Assembly: GCF_023973825.1 (NCBI RefSeq)
Contig: NC_090123.1
Span: forward strand, 1,285,501-1,349,500
Source: Plasmodium brasilianum
Taxonomy: Eukaryota > Apicomplexa > Aconoidasida > Haemosporida > Plasmodiidae
Direction: 5' to 3'
DNA length: 64,000 nt
Shown: in pieces, positions 32,878-44,100 of the stretch
Layout of the letters: the number at the start of each line of letters is the position of its first letter
How positions within the stretch are numbered: position 1 is the stretch's first letter
Made by a program: the position numbers and the translations under genes
Notes under the pieces: generated by a model
Databases searched by the model: none
What the model was told of the DNA's origin: nothing
Seen by the model: the letters and a program-made list of their open reading frames with translations, nothing else

Positions 32878-34252
32878 ATAAAATGTGAGAGGGGAAATAC
32901 ACAGTTTATGTGATTTGTTGTATGTACATGAGTGTTATACTTAATTTTTTTTTTTTCATATTAAAAATTGCGTAAGGGGGAGATTGCGAATAATTCATAA
33001 GCGCATAATACATATGTGCGCGTATGAATGTAAGTATGTTTGTATGTTTGTTTGTATGTATGTATATATATGTGCGAGTGTGCACAGCGGTTAGTAAAAG
33101 AAGTGGGCATGCACATTTTACAAAGGAAAATTGAACAAACATATATTATTTGAGATGATATAGTTTAATAGTGGGCTATTATGGGAATTGACATAAAACC
33201 GAGTGAACCCATTTCATTTTATATATTTTTGCTAAAATGATATAACATGTTTAGTAGGCGAATATATTCATATGAACAAATATTATTTGGGAATGTTGTG
33301 TGTATTTTGAATCATTTAACAAGTTATTGCATGATGGGGTAAAACATATGTAACCCCGCAATAACATAAAAGACTACACCACATGAACATATAATACGTT
33401 TTCCCATATTTACGTTAACGCACTATCCCTCTCCTACTTAATACACTATACTGTCCCTACGTAATATACTACATCACCGCTACATCATATACACTACCCC
33501 ACTAACCTTTTCCACCTGCGCAGGTTCACATTGGAACGAAAAACTTGGAAAACAAGATGAAAAGATATGTGTACACAAGAGCGAAAGATGGAGTACATAT
33601 AATTAACTTGGCCAAAACTTATGAGAAGTTACAACTAGCTGCAAGAATTATAGTAGCTATTAGTAACCCAGCTGATGTAGTAGTAGTGTCAGCTAGACCA
33701 TTTGGTAGTAGAGCTGTATTAAAATTTGCTCAGTACACAGGTGCACAAGCAATAGCAGGAAGATGGACTCCTGGTATGTTAACAAATCAAATTATTCAAA
33801 AATTTACAGAGCCAAGATTATTAATAGTAACAGATCCAAGAACAGATGCACAGCCAGTTAAAGAATCATCATATGCAAATATTCCGGTCATTGCTTTATG
33901 CGATTCTGATTCCCCTTTAGAACATGTAGATGTAGCTATACCATGTAATAATAAAGGTAAAGAATCAATTGCACTTATGTATTGGTTACTAGCACAAGAA
34001 GTTTTATATCTTAAAGGGACCCTACGAAGATCCCAACCATGGAGTGTTATGGTTGATATGTTTTTATGGAGAGACCCTGAACAATTTGAATTGAAAAATT
34101 TGACAAATGAAGAAAATGCCCCAGTAGCTCCTCATTTAGCGGATAATCAGTTCGCTACGGAAGCTCCATATGAAGAATGGAACAAGAAAGAAGAATGGAA
34201 TGACAATGCAAATGAAGAGTGGAAAAATCCTATCACCGCTGATGAGTGGTAA
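32774..34252 (+). CDS. RPSA: 40S ribosomal protein SA (uS2), two exons
   Basis: Small-subunit ribosomal protein uS2 of the cytosolic ribosome, 263 aa. Exon 1 (32774-32836) begins at ATG 32774, encodes [21 protein letters not shown] and ends at GTAAAA. Exon 2 (33524-34252) starts after CACCTGCGCAG with [20 protein letters not shown], matching the uS2 motif (A)GTHLGGTN...MxxYIYxR. Family blocks follow: [72 protein letters not shown] and [16 protein letters not shown]. The acidic, Trp-containing tail ([20 protein letters not shown]) corresponds to the E/D-W repeats of animal RPSA. The single 687-nt intron after codon 21 is why an exon-2-only prediction would start too late. This is the best-conserved protein in the window. 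Confidence 0.97.
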
Positions 34253-34429
34253 AATGAATCATGCGGATGGGCATTGCCCAACTTCCTGCACGTGTGCTTG
34301 TGAATATGTGTATGCATATTCATAAATGTGTGCCGGTGTACAGTGTTCGTTATACTACATACCCGATGACAACATTTTTTTACCATCTTGTGATAATACG
34401 TACCAATTGTTTCACAAAAATGATGAATG

Positions 34430-34466
<37 letters not shown>

Positions 34467-35232
34467 ACTAGTGAAGAGGTGCACATTAAAGAGAATATTA
34501 TCTTTTCATGATATGCTAGTTGAAAGAGGACACGCACTTGAAGTTTTGAACTTTCCACGGTGCCAAGTTGAGGATATGATGAAATTCGCCAAAAGTGTGA
34601 AATATAAATGCACATTGCATTAATGTATATATATACAATAATTATTTTATTGGAGTTTTCTCTACCACCCTTTTAACTAAGAATTTCCTTTTTTTTCCTT
34701 TTTTTTCCTTTTTTTTCCTTTTTTTTTTTTTTAAATTAACCATATATGTATGTATATATATAAATAAAACTAAAATTTACGTCAAATCTTAATTCATAAC
34801 GAATTATGTAGAAAAAAGCAAAAAAAAAAAAAAAAAAATCTCATTGCAGTTTTCTTATTTCTTGCGTGAACAAGTCAGACTTTTTTTTATTTTTTTAAAA
34901 GAAAGGTGCGCATGTTATTGTACCGTTTCGAGCATTTGTCTGTTAGATATCTGTTATGACTGTATGTTTGTGTAATAATATTCAGCGCGTTTTAGGGGAA
35001 ACGCAAAAAAGAGAAGATAAGCAAAATTAAGCAAAGTTAAGAACATTGTATGATCAGGTAGACAATGTATAGAATATAGAGAATTCTCAAAAGGTATGCT
35101 ACCACATTTGTAATTGAACTAAATGCATACATATATTTGTGTACATGAGCAAGTATGCAAAAAAAAAGAAAAAAAAAATTGGGCAACGTACATTCTCGAA
35201 TTTGCGCATTCGTGTATCTGTATATGTATCCG

Positions 35233-35263
<31 letters not shown>

Positions 35264-35414
35264 GCGCCCACGTTTCCTGCTTGTAGATTAATTTAATACT
35301 CATTCATTCATAGAAAAAAGTATGTATGCTTATAAAGAGGAGTCAATGTTTCTGCAAAATGGAGCGTATCATGACTTGTAAATTATGTTAGCTTTGTACT
35401 ACTCATACTGAAGT

Positions 35415-35448
<34 letters not shown>

Positions 35449-35914
35449 TAAAAACGTATTTTACAGTTAAAATCTACTGCACGCCTTTACTATCACATTG
35501 TACGCCTCATCCATAACTTAACAATGAACTACACATGTTGTGCTTTTCCTAATTCCACATGTGAAAAGGGTTTATGTTTATTATTTTTTACGTATGGGAA
35601 AAATGAGTAAACGTGTATATTATGCATACACAGTTAAGTGAAAAGAGTGCCTTATAGGGAGTGAAACTTGCAGGGTATAACTGTTCATTCATCCTACAAA
35701 ATTAGCTTTTTATGAATAAAATATCGTTGTATCGTTGTATTTTTTTTTTTTTTTTTTTTTTTTGCATTCGTTTGGCATTTTTGGTTTGCATTGACCTTAC
35801 ACTCTTTTTACTTTTTCTTTTTTTTAAAAAAAAAAGGATGTTTGAGAAAAACGTCCTGACCCTGTTCATACAAAAAACCACGTTTTGCACATTAACTCTA
35901 AGAATATAAGCAAA
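34253..35914. other. spacer between SA and biotin ligase
   Basis: A perfect palindrome (TGGGCA-T-TGCCCA, 34268-34280) lies 16 bp after the SA stop. (TA)n at 34430-34462 and 35417-35446; T8 runs separated by CC at about 34689-34732; poly-A at 34818-34838; long T runs at 35235-35263 and 35740-35763. No convincing gene. The last 100 bases probably carry the 5' UTR of the ligase. Confidence 0.6.
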
Positions 35915-36772
35915 ATGGAGAAAGTAATATTTGAAAAATTTTGTACCGAATTCAACGCCTTACATATACATTTGGATGTAATCGATTCAACACAATTATA
36001 TAGTAGAAGGCATCTGAAAGAATTTATAGATGATGCAAAATTAAAAGATGACAAAAATATAATTATAGTTAGTTGTAATTCTCAGACGAATGGAATTGGT
36101 ACAAGGGACACTAAAAAAAATGTAGATAGAAAATGGCTATCTGAGGAAGGAAATGTATTTGTTACTTTTACTTTTCTATGGAATAAAGAAGATATACAAA
36201 AAGTAAGTTGCTTAAGTCAAACCTGCACTGTTGCTATAAGTAAAACTTTAGAATGTTTTCATTTAGTTCCTCGTATAAAATGGATAAATGATGTTTTAGT
36301 AAATGATAAAAAAATAGCAGGATGTCTTGTTAATTTATATTTTTTGGATGATATATCCCTATCATTATCAAAAGACTATGTGTGTGTAATGGTGGGTATT
36401 GGTATTAATGTACACTTAACCGATGATAAAAACATTTTACATAATAAGTACACATCCATAAAAAAAGAATTACTAATAGATTTTAACATTATGCCTTTAA
36501 TACCATCAGTAGAAGAAGTAACTAAAAAGTTAATAGAAAATTTATATTCATGCATTCATAAATTACACGATGATGGATTTTCTCATTTTTTAGATTACAT
36601 TACAGATAGATTATTATACAAAGGAAGGAAAGTTATAATAGATCAAGATAATACTGAGGTGGTTGGGTACTTACGGGGAATACTACATGATGGTTCGCTC
36701 ATACTTCTAGATGAAAAGAATGATACTGTTCATGTAAATACGGGGCATCTCCATCTCTACAACAAGTGTTAA
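35915..36772 (+). CDS. biotin--protein ligase (holocarboxylase synthetase type)
   Basis: A 285-aa enzyme that makes biotinyl-5'-AMP and attaches biotin to a lysine of biotin-dependent carboxylases such as acetyl-CoA carboxylase. I start at ATG 35915 (MEKVIFEKFCTEF); the frame is open a little upstream but without an ATG. Family features in order are the N-terminal substrate strand (LDVIDSTQLYSRR, about 20-32), the biotin loop region (SCNSQTNGIGTRDTKKNVDR, about 52-71) and the core KWINDVLVNDKKIAGCLV (about 121-138; equivalent of KWPND...KiaGiL with the catalytic lysine). VMVGIGINVHL (about 160-170) and a C-terminal SH3-like domain (RKVIIDQDNTEVVGYLRGIL) complete it. The biotin loop differs from the usual GRGRxGRxW: it reads G-I-G-T-R-D with a few extra residues before DRKW. 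It lies directly downstream of SA on the same strand. Confidence 0.93.
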   Translation: MEKVIFEKFCTEFNALHIHLDVIDSTQLYSRRHLKEFIDDAKLKDDKNIIIVSCNSQTNGIGTRDTKKNVDRKWLSEEGNVFVTFTFLWNKEDIQKVSCLSQTCTVAISKTLECFHLVPRIKWINDVLVNDKKIAGCLVNLYFLDDISLSLSKDYVCVMVGIGINVHLTDDKNILHNKYTSIKKELLIDFNIMPLIPSVEEVTKKLIENLYSCIHKLHDDGFSHFLDYITDRLLYKGRKVIIDQDNTEVVGYLRGILHDGSLILLDEKNDTVHVNTGHLHLYNKC

Positions 36773-36903
36773 ATTGTTCGTTTCTGATTTATGCGCATTG
36801 TGTCCTTCATGGGTTGGAAGTTAAGCGTGCAAGGTTTAAGGTACATATACATATACACGCATGTTTGTACATATGCATATGTACAAACATGCACACATAC
36901 ATA

Positions 36904-37197
36904 ATGGCATATTTTCAGCGGCCCTTTCTAACAGAAGAGGGAAAATATTCTAAATTTTTTTCTCAAATTGTAAACAATATTTCTCCATTTTAAGCATGTT
37001 TGCTCAGCTACTTTACTTTGACCATAAGGATTGGCGCTTCTAAAACGTACTTAATTAATTACAAACATTGTTACGAAGTGAATTATGATAAAACAAAAGG
37101 GAACAGTGAGCAGTCTTATTTTATTTTCCCCTATTTTTACCCATTTCGTTTATTTAATTTTTTTTTATTTTTTATGAACACATTCAAAGAAGTATAA
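36904..37197 (+). CDS. possible small ORFs or exons after biotin ligase
   Basis: ATG 36904 opens MAYFQRPFLTEEGKYSKFFS and ends at TAA 36991-36993 (29 aa), with a possible GTAAAC donor inside. Just downstream a second open frame (to 37197) reads ASKTYLINYKHCYEVNYDKT. Coding quality is good for both, but no pair of splice sites with sensible intron length joins them. They may be two microproteins, one spliced gene or 3' UTR of the ligase transcript. Confidence 0.3.
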
Positions 37198-37261
37198 ACT
37201 TTAATCTTTTTGCAGATATAACGAATCTACCCCCTCACCCCCTTATATTAGGGAGGACATT

Positions 37262-37430
37262 TTCAAATATAATTTATTTTCCCATTTCTACATCAATTTA
37301 TTTTCCCATTTCTATATCAATTTCTATTTCTATTTTAACATCAATTTCTATTTCTATTTTAACATCAATTTCTATTTCTATTTTAACATCAATTTCTATT
37401 TCTATTTTAACTTCAATTTCTATTTCTTTT
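37262..37430. repeat. 24-bp minisatellite
   Basis: About five copies of TATTTTAACATCAATTTCTATTTC-type 24-bp units, preceded by two looser copies with TTCCCATTTCTA. In the spacer between biotin ligase and the giant minus-strand gene. Confidence 0.8.
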
Positions 37431-37756
37431 TCCGTAAGAAATGTGCTTTACAGTGTATAAATGGCACATTGATTTATTCGGTATTTGTATGTGCATATAA
37501 GTAATAAAATAAAATTTATCTCAGTTCTTTACATAGTTTGGGCACAGTGTTACGCAGTTATGCAAAGTGCTCAAGGGGAAGGGGTATATAATGGGGGGAG
37601 GAAGAAAAAAAAAAAAAAAAAAAAAAAAATAAGAGTTATCATTATACAAACATATAAGTTATATTCACACGCCCAATACTGCTAATATATAACTGAACAA
37701 TAAACATTTTTGATATATTTTATTCTCCTTATTCTTATTATTTTTTAAAGCGTCTT

Positions 37757-37882
37757 ATGCATGTTGCTCCTAATCAAAGCCTTCCCTTGTTTCTTGCAAT
37801 GATTATTGCCCCTGTTAGAAGCTGTGTAAATATGATAGCTTGTAAATTTCGGTTAGAAAGCATCTCTTTAGGTAGTATTTAA
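37757..37882 (+). CDS. small hydrophobic ORF (41 aa), minus strand also open
   Basis: ATG 37757 to TAA 37880-37882. The peptide MHVAPNQSLPLFLAMIIAPV continues with RSCVNMIACKFRLESISLGS; it could span a membrane once. A GTAGTA donor precedes the stop. The complementary strand has an equally neat frame (MLSNRNLQAIIFTQLLTGAI then basic residues, 29 aa), which looks like a mitochondrial anchor peptide. Only one is likely real. The island is GC-richer than its surroundings. Confidence 0.35.
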   Translation: MHVAPNQSLPLFLAMIIAPVRSCVNMIACKFRLESISLGSI

Positions 37883-37960
37883 CATGCACATTTTTAACTT
37901 GGAAAAAAGGGATAACCTCTTTCATTAAATGGGCAAAGCTTGATTCGTCCTTTCTTCCTT

Positions 37961-38194
37961 TCACTTATTAAAATTATTACTAAAACTATCATTAAAACGA
38001 CCATTGTAGCTTTCACATCGGTTCATGTTTTCTCCATAATAATGTCCATTACTCGCCTTCATCATGAAGCCGTAATTGTGATTGGCGTTCCTGGTTTCTT
38101 TGTCGTTACCACTACCACTACTGCTACTACCATTCCTGTCATGTATTTCCGAACGCACGTCTGCGAAAACTGTACTGTTGCTACTGTTGATGCA
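37961..38194 (-). other. in-frame continuation beyond the UGA stop of the giant gene
   Basis: Directly after the TGA at 38195-38197 the same frame stays open for 77 more codons to another TGA (37961-37963). It encodes the same Asn/Ser/Gly-rich style of sequence as the protein before it (for example VRSEIHDRNGSSSSGSGNDK and NHNYGFMMKASNGHYYGENM). Chance open frames of this quality directly in phase are unlikely. It is either stop-codon readthrough, a recent nonsense change, or a base error at the TGA. Confidence 0.6.
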
Positions 38195-41100
38195 TCAAAA
38201 GCCGCTACTAGTAAAATTGTGCTGCTTATCATTGGTAGTATTATTATTATCCTCTTCACTAAGCTTATTAAAATTGTTTTTTTCAAAATTTGGGTTCCAT
38301 TTTTTACTGTTGATTAGGTTACATGATGTAGTACTTCTCTCATGATTATCAGCATTAGCGGTATTGGTAGCATTGGATGCATTTGCACTCTCTAACTTGT
38401 TGTAGGGCCATTTTGGGTCATGACCAAAACCACCTGAATTGTTCATATTTTTATTCCAATTAGGGTCATCAAAAAACTTGAGGACACAGTTAGACTCATA
38501 GTTTTTTGCATTACCACGTAGGTTATATCCTTGGTGTATGTTATCGATACATTTGCTACCCTCAGCACTTCCTTCCCTAAAGAATATTCTATTTTTAAAA
38601 TTGTTCTCTTCATTTCTAATAATAGAAATAATATTATTTAAAAAATTTTCCTTTATGTTTTTCTTTTTTATTATATCGTGGATGTCAATTTTAATTGAAA
38701 TTGTGTCATTGTGTAAACAATTTTTTAGTATACCCCAATTGTTGTAACCGAACCAAGGGTAGGTAGAAAAATCATAAGAGCAATATTTTTGTTTTCTGTA
38801 CATGCCACAAGAGACTGAAAATATAATATCACAGAAACCTGTGTAAGAAAATAGAAGATCAATAGTATTATGCTCACACGTTGAATCCATATTATTATTT
38901 ATATTAAGTAAAATAAAAAATTCTTGAATCATTGTTTCTGTTTTGAATTCTGGGGATACTACAAAATTGTTCTCACTAGAACATAATAATGATATTTTTT
39001 TTATATTCCATTGAATTGTTAAAATGATTTTTTCTTTTATCTCTTCAGGTGAATACTCATGTCCTATCGTACATGAACTTATATCGTTTTCACTTATGCT
39101 CCCTTTTGATAGAAAACCACTTCGGTCAGGTACAAAGGAATGTTTGTTTACTCCTTCTTCATTCAGTTTTACCATATAACTTTCATTATTACTTCTATTT
39201 CTTTTTTTTCCTTCAAAGATGTTAGCAGCGCTAGGAGGACGGAAAGAATCATATTGGTTATAGCTATTAGTACTACTTCTATTGCAGTTATAACTGGGGC
39301 ATATGTCCTTCTGACTCCTGTTTGTAGTAGTTACCATGACAATATTGTTATTTCCGCTACTTCCAACACCATTGTCATTCGTTGTAGTGGTAGTGGTTGT
39401 CGTAGTTGTTGTTGTCGTGGTGGTAGTGGTAACCTGGTTTCCATTATCGTTACTGCTACCACAGATACCGTCGTTAATACCTCCACCGCTGCTAATACCT
39501 CCACCGCTGCTAATATCTCTACCGCTGCTAATACCTCCACCACTGCTAATATCTCTACCGCTGCTAATACCTCCACCACTGCTAATACCTCCACCACTGC
39601 TAATACCTCCACCACTGCTAGTACCTCTACCACTGCTAATACCTCTACCGCTGCTAATACCTCTACCACTGCTAATACCTCTACCGCTGCTAATACCTCT
39701 ACCGCTGCTAATACCTCTACCGCTGCTAATATCTCTACCGCTGCTAATATCTCTACCGCTGCTAATATCTCTACCGCTGCTAATATCTCTACCGCTGCTA
39801 ATACCTCTACCGCTGCTAATACCTCTACCGCTGCCAATATCTCTACCGCTGCTAATATCGCTAATATTTCCCGCAGTGCTGGTGATACGCCTCGAAGTGT
39901 GAGTCTTTTCTACATTCCCTTGCATATAATTCATCCCGTTAACTCCTTTGCGCAAGTTGCCTGCACTTGTCAGCACAATTTCATCCTTCTGCTCTTTCAT
40001 GTTACACATAAATAATTTTTCACTCCTTTCTTCACACATAGAACTTGTATTGTTTTTAAAATTATAAAAAAAGGCATCAACAGATTCAAACAAGTTGCTC
40101 TTGCTTTTAAGATTTGGTCTTCCGTTCTGTAACAATCCTCCGCTTCTCCTAACAGTGCTGCTAACTCTACCACTGTTTACACCTATGATTCTACCTCTAT
40201 TACTGCTTACACCTATGCTTCTACCTCTATTACTGCTTACACCTATGCTTCTACCTCTATTACTGCTTACACCTATGCTTCTACCTCTATTACTGCTTAC
40301 ACCTATGCTTCTACCTCTATTACTGCTTACACCTATGCTTCTACCTCTATTACTGCTTACACCTCTAACATATTCTGTAGCCCTTTCATCGGGTGTTCCA
40401 TTTCCCTTGTTGGTTGAGTGCCTACTCTTTTCAAAATTAATTTTAAAATATTTAAGTAGGTTAACTCCGTTGTCTTTTAGTATAGTGCTAGGTTGGTAAG
40501 GATACCGCTCTGCCCTACCATACGTGCTTTTGATTATTTCATCTTTTAATATATTATTTCTACCTATTCTTACCTTTTCAGGGTTAACGATAATTGTATT
40601 TCTATTATGTTCATCACTCTGATCATATGTACTTACATAACCATTAGTATCCATCGGAATGACACTACTACTACTCTCATTTTGTTCTTTTTTTTTTGTC
40701 TCGACAATTTTGTAATAGTTATCAACACACTTAGTATTTTCTTTATTCCTGTACTGGTTCATAAATATTTTTTGTAAAAGTGAAATATTTTTTTCACTAA
40801 TGGGTTTTTTTTTTTCTTCATGTTTATCTATATTGAATTGAAAAATGGAATTTCTAATTTGTCCACAGTAAAATTTATTCGATATATTCAGTTTATTTGA
40901 TATATTCTGTTTATTTGATATATTCTGTTTATTTGATATATTCTGTTTATTTGATATATTCTGTTTATTTGATATATTCTGTTTATTTGATATATTCAAT
41001 TTGTTTGATATATTCTGTTTATTTGATATATTCTGTTTATTTGATATATTCAATTTGTTTGATATATTCAATTTATTTGATATATTCAATTTATTAGACA

Positions 41101-44100
41101 CATTCAATTTATTTGATATATTCAATTTGTTTGATATATTCAAATTGTTTGATATATTCAATTTGTTTGATATATTCAATTTGTTTGATATATTCAATTT
41201 GCTTGATATATTCAATTCGTTTTGTTTTTTTATTATTGCATTATTTCGACTACTGATAGATGAGATGTACGTATTATCTTTTTCCTTTTCACTGTATTTT
41301 AATATATCTTCATAACAAATGAGTTTATTATTATTGTTATCACTTAAAAGATCTTTATTAACATGTGCATAAACTCTTCGATCTAGAAACAAATTTTTAT
41401 ATTTGTCATTTCCATCCTCTGGAACATTTGAAGTGAGCACTTTTCCTTCAGAAGTGGTAGTTGTAGTAGTAGTCGTAGTTGTGGTAGTTGTAGTTTTAAA
41501 AATGTTCATATTATTTTTGCACTTACTACAGCATGTATTATTATTATAGTTGCATGAGGTGCATCTGCCATGGTCCTTCGCCCTGTCATACTTACTAAAC
41601 AAGGACAGGGCCGTTAAACTCCTTTCCGCCATTTCGTTTTTGTCTTTTCCGCGTATTAAATGGAGGTTATTCGAAGGGTTCGCCAAGTTAGAAGTGTTTG
41701 CCAAGTTAGAAGTGTTTGCCAAGTTAGAAGTGTTTGCCAAGTTAGAAGTGTTTGCCAAGTTAGAAGTTTTAGAAATGTTTGCCATGTTAGAAGTTTTAGA
41801 AATGTTTGCCATGTTAGAAGTTTTAGAAATGTTTGCCATGTTAGAAGTTTTAGAAATGTTTGCCATGTTAGAAGTTTTAGAAATGTTTGCCATGTTAGAA
41901 GTTTTAGAAATGTTTGCCATGTTAGAAGTTTTAGAAGTGTTTGCTATACTAGAAGTTTTAGAAGTGTTTGCCAAGTTATACTTATTCTCAGTGTTTTCTG
42001 CGCTATGAGGGTTAAACATTTGCTCAATTTGCTCGCAAGCAATTTTAATACCCAAATTCCTACTGCTGCTGCTCGGAGTTTCCTCATTTAGGCTAAAAGG
42101 GGCCAACTCCTTTTTTTCTAAATTGCTATCGTTTCCCTGAACACGTTCATAATCTTTTTTTTTTTTTGAGAAAACATGAATTGGCCGCTCGAGGTACTCC
42201 CTTTCACGATTGTTACGGGGGGCGTTCAAAGTACTTCCACACCTTCGTGCTGAAGAGAGGCAATTTCCCTTTTCACAATGGGCCTGCAACGATATAGATG
42301 GAAAAGATGGTATAGATGACAAAGACGATGGAGATGGCAAAGGAGGTATAGAATGCAAAGGAGGTGTAGATTGCAAAGGAGGTGTAGATGGCAACGGAGG
42401 TGTAGATGGCAAAGGAGGTGTAGATTGCAAAGGAGGATTAGATGACAAAGGAGGTGTAAATTGCAAAGGAGGTGTAAATTGCAAAGGAGGTGTAGATTGC
42501 AAAGGAGGTGTAGACTGCAAAGGATGATTAGATGACAAAGGAGGTGTAGATGGAAGGAAGGACGATGGTAGTGGAAGGATCATTTTGTTGATTCCCCTAT
42601 TTATATCCTCGTTAGTTGAGTTTACTTTTTTGTTAAAACATAAGAATTGAGGTGAAAAGTTACGCAATTTTTCCCTCAATCCAGTCTCTGTATCTATGTA
42701 TGGGCAGGTATAACTTTCGTCCCTTGTGCACTCGTTAGAGCTATGCCCATGATTGGAACAGCTTACTCCACCGTTATCACCCTCCTTACTGTTGCTTCTG
42801 GTGTAGCGATTTCCGCTTCTCTCTCTGCTTCCACCACCCGTCTGAATGTACTCCACACTTCTGCCAAACTTATACCCATCAAATAGGTGTTCAAAGAGGC
42901 GTTGATCCGTATATGTACCATCCGCAAGGGCACTTACAACATCAACAGTAGTGTCTTTTTGACCATCCTCCTTATCATTAAAATAAATCATCTCCCTAGT
43001 TTGTGATATATCTGAATTATTTTCCTTTTCGTTTTTTAGTAAAATAAAATTTTCATCACTCATTATATTTGGATATTTTACCTGAACTTGTTCAGGATTA
43101 TACAAACTTTTTTTTTCGCCAATATTAAAATTTGTTCCCTTTTTATCATAACTTATAGTGTAGCTTCTATTACTACCATAATAGTCATTTGTGCATACAC
43201 TGTTGTCATACTCTTTGTAAAAAAAATTTGAGGTGTCCAGTAAAACTGTATTGTCAAAATGGGGTAATATCTTTTTTAATTTTTTATCTTTCTCGCCTTG
43301 ATCACCTTTTAAATCAGTGCTCCCGTCATTACTTTCCACATTGTTGTGTATTACACCATCGTGTGCTGCATCACTATGTGCTGTACCATCATTTGACAAC
43401 GTGCTTATGTAGTTTATTAAATCCGCGTAATGCTTCCCTTCCTGTGGTACACTAATGGCATTACTGCTGCTACACATATTTGAATTGTTACTATATAATG
43501 AAACGTTCTTTTGTTCTCCTTTACTCGTTATCATATGATTACCCTGTTTTGCATTATACATACCCAAATCATTATTATAATAACTCCTTTGATTTATTAC
43601 ATTGCTAAGTATATTATTGCTACTACTTCCATAGGAGTAGTTTACAACATCATTGGTCATATTAAATATTTTTTCCTTTTCCCATATATTGTCATTTAAC
43701 TTTTTAACAGTTAAATTATTAAATGCCTTGTTGTAATACCCTTTTTCAGCACTTTCCAACGGTATTATATTATTTTTTTCTAAAAAAATAGCTGTTTCTT
43801 CATATTCTTTGGATTTACTACTTTTATCCTTTGGTATATCTAAATGACTATATATATGGGAAGTAGAACGTAGTTCGCATTCCCCACACTCTGTATATGT
43901 TCCTCTCATTTCGTCTAACACATTTGTAAATACTATATCGTCTTTTTTTACAATTCCGTCTTTATATTTATTGTACATGCGTAAAATGTTTTCTCGTGTG
44001 GGTATTGTTAGGTTGTTTGTTGGTGTACTTCTCTCATGTACTTCACTTAGTGCAGTCTCTACTGCTTTTTCTATTGTACCGTGTCGATATTCACTTGTTA

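Noticed and set aside
39140..40015. 291-codon plus-strand Ala/Ser/Thr-rich ORF
   Set aside because: Antisense of the Gly/Arg/Ser repeats in the 2,128-aa protein; the minus frame has non-repeat coding sequence on both sides.
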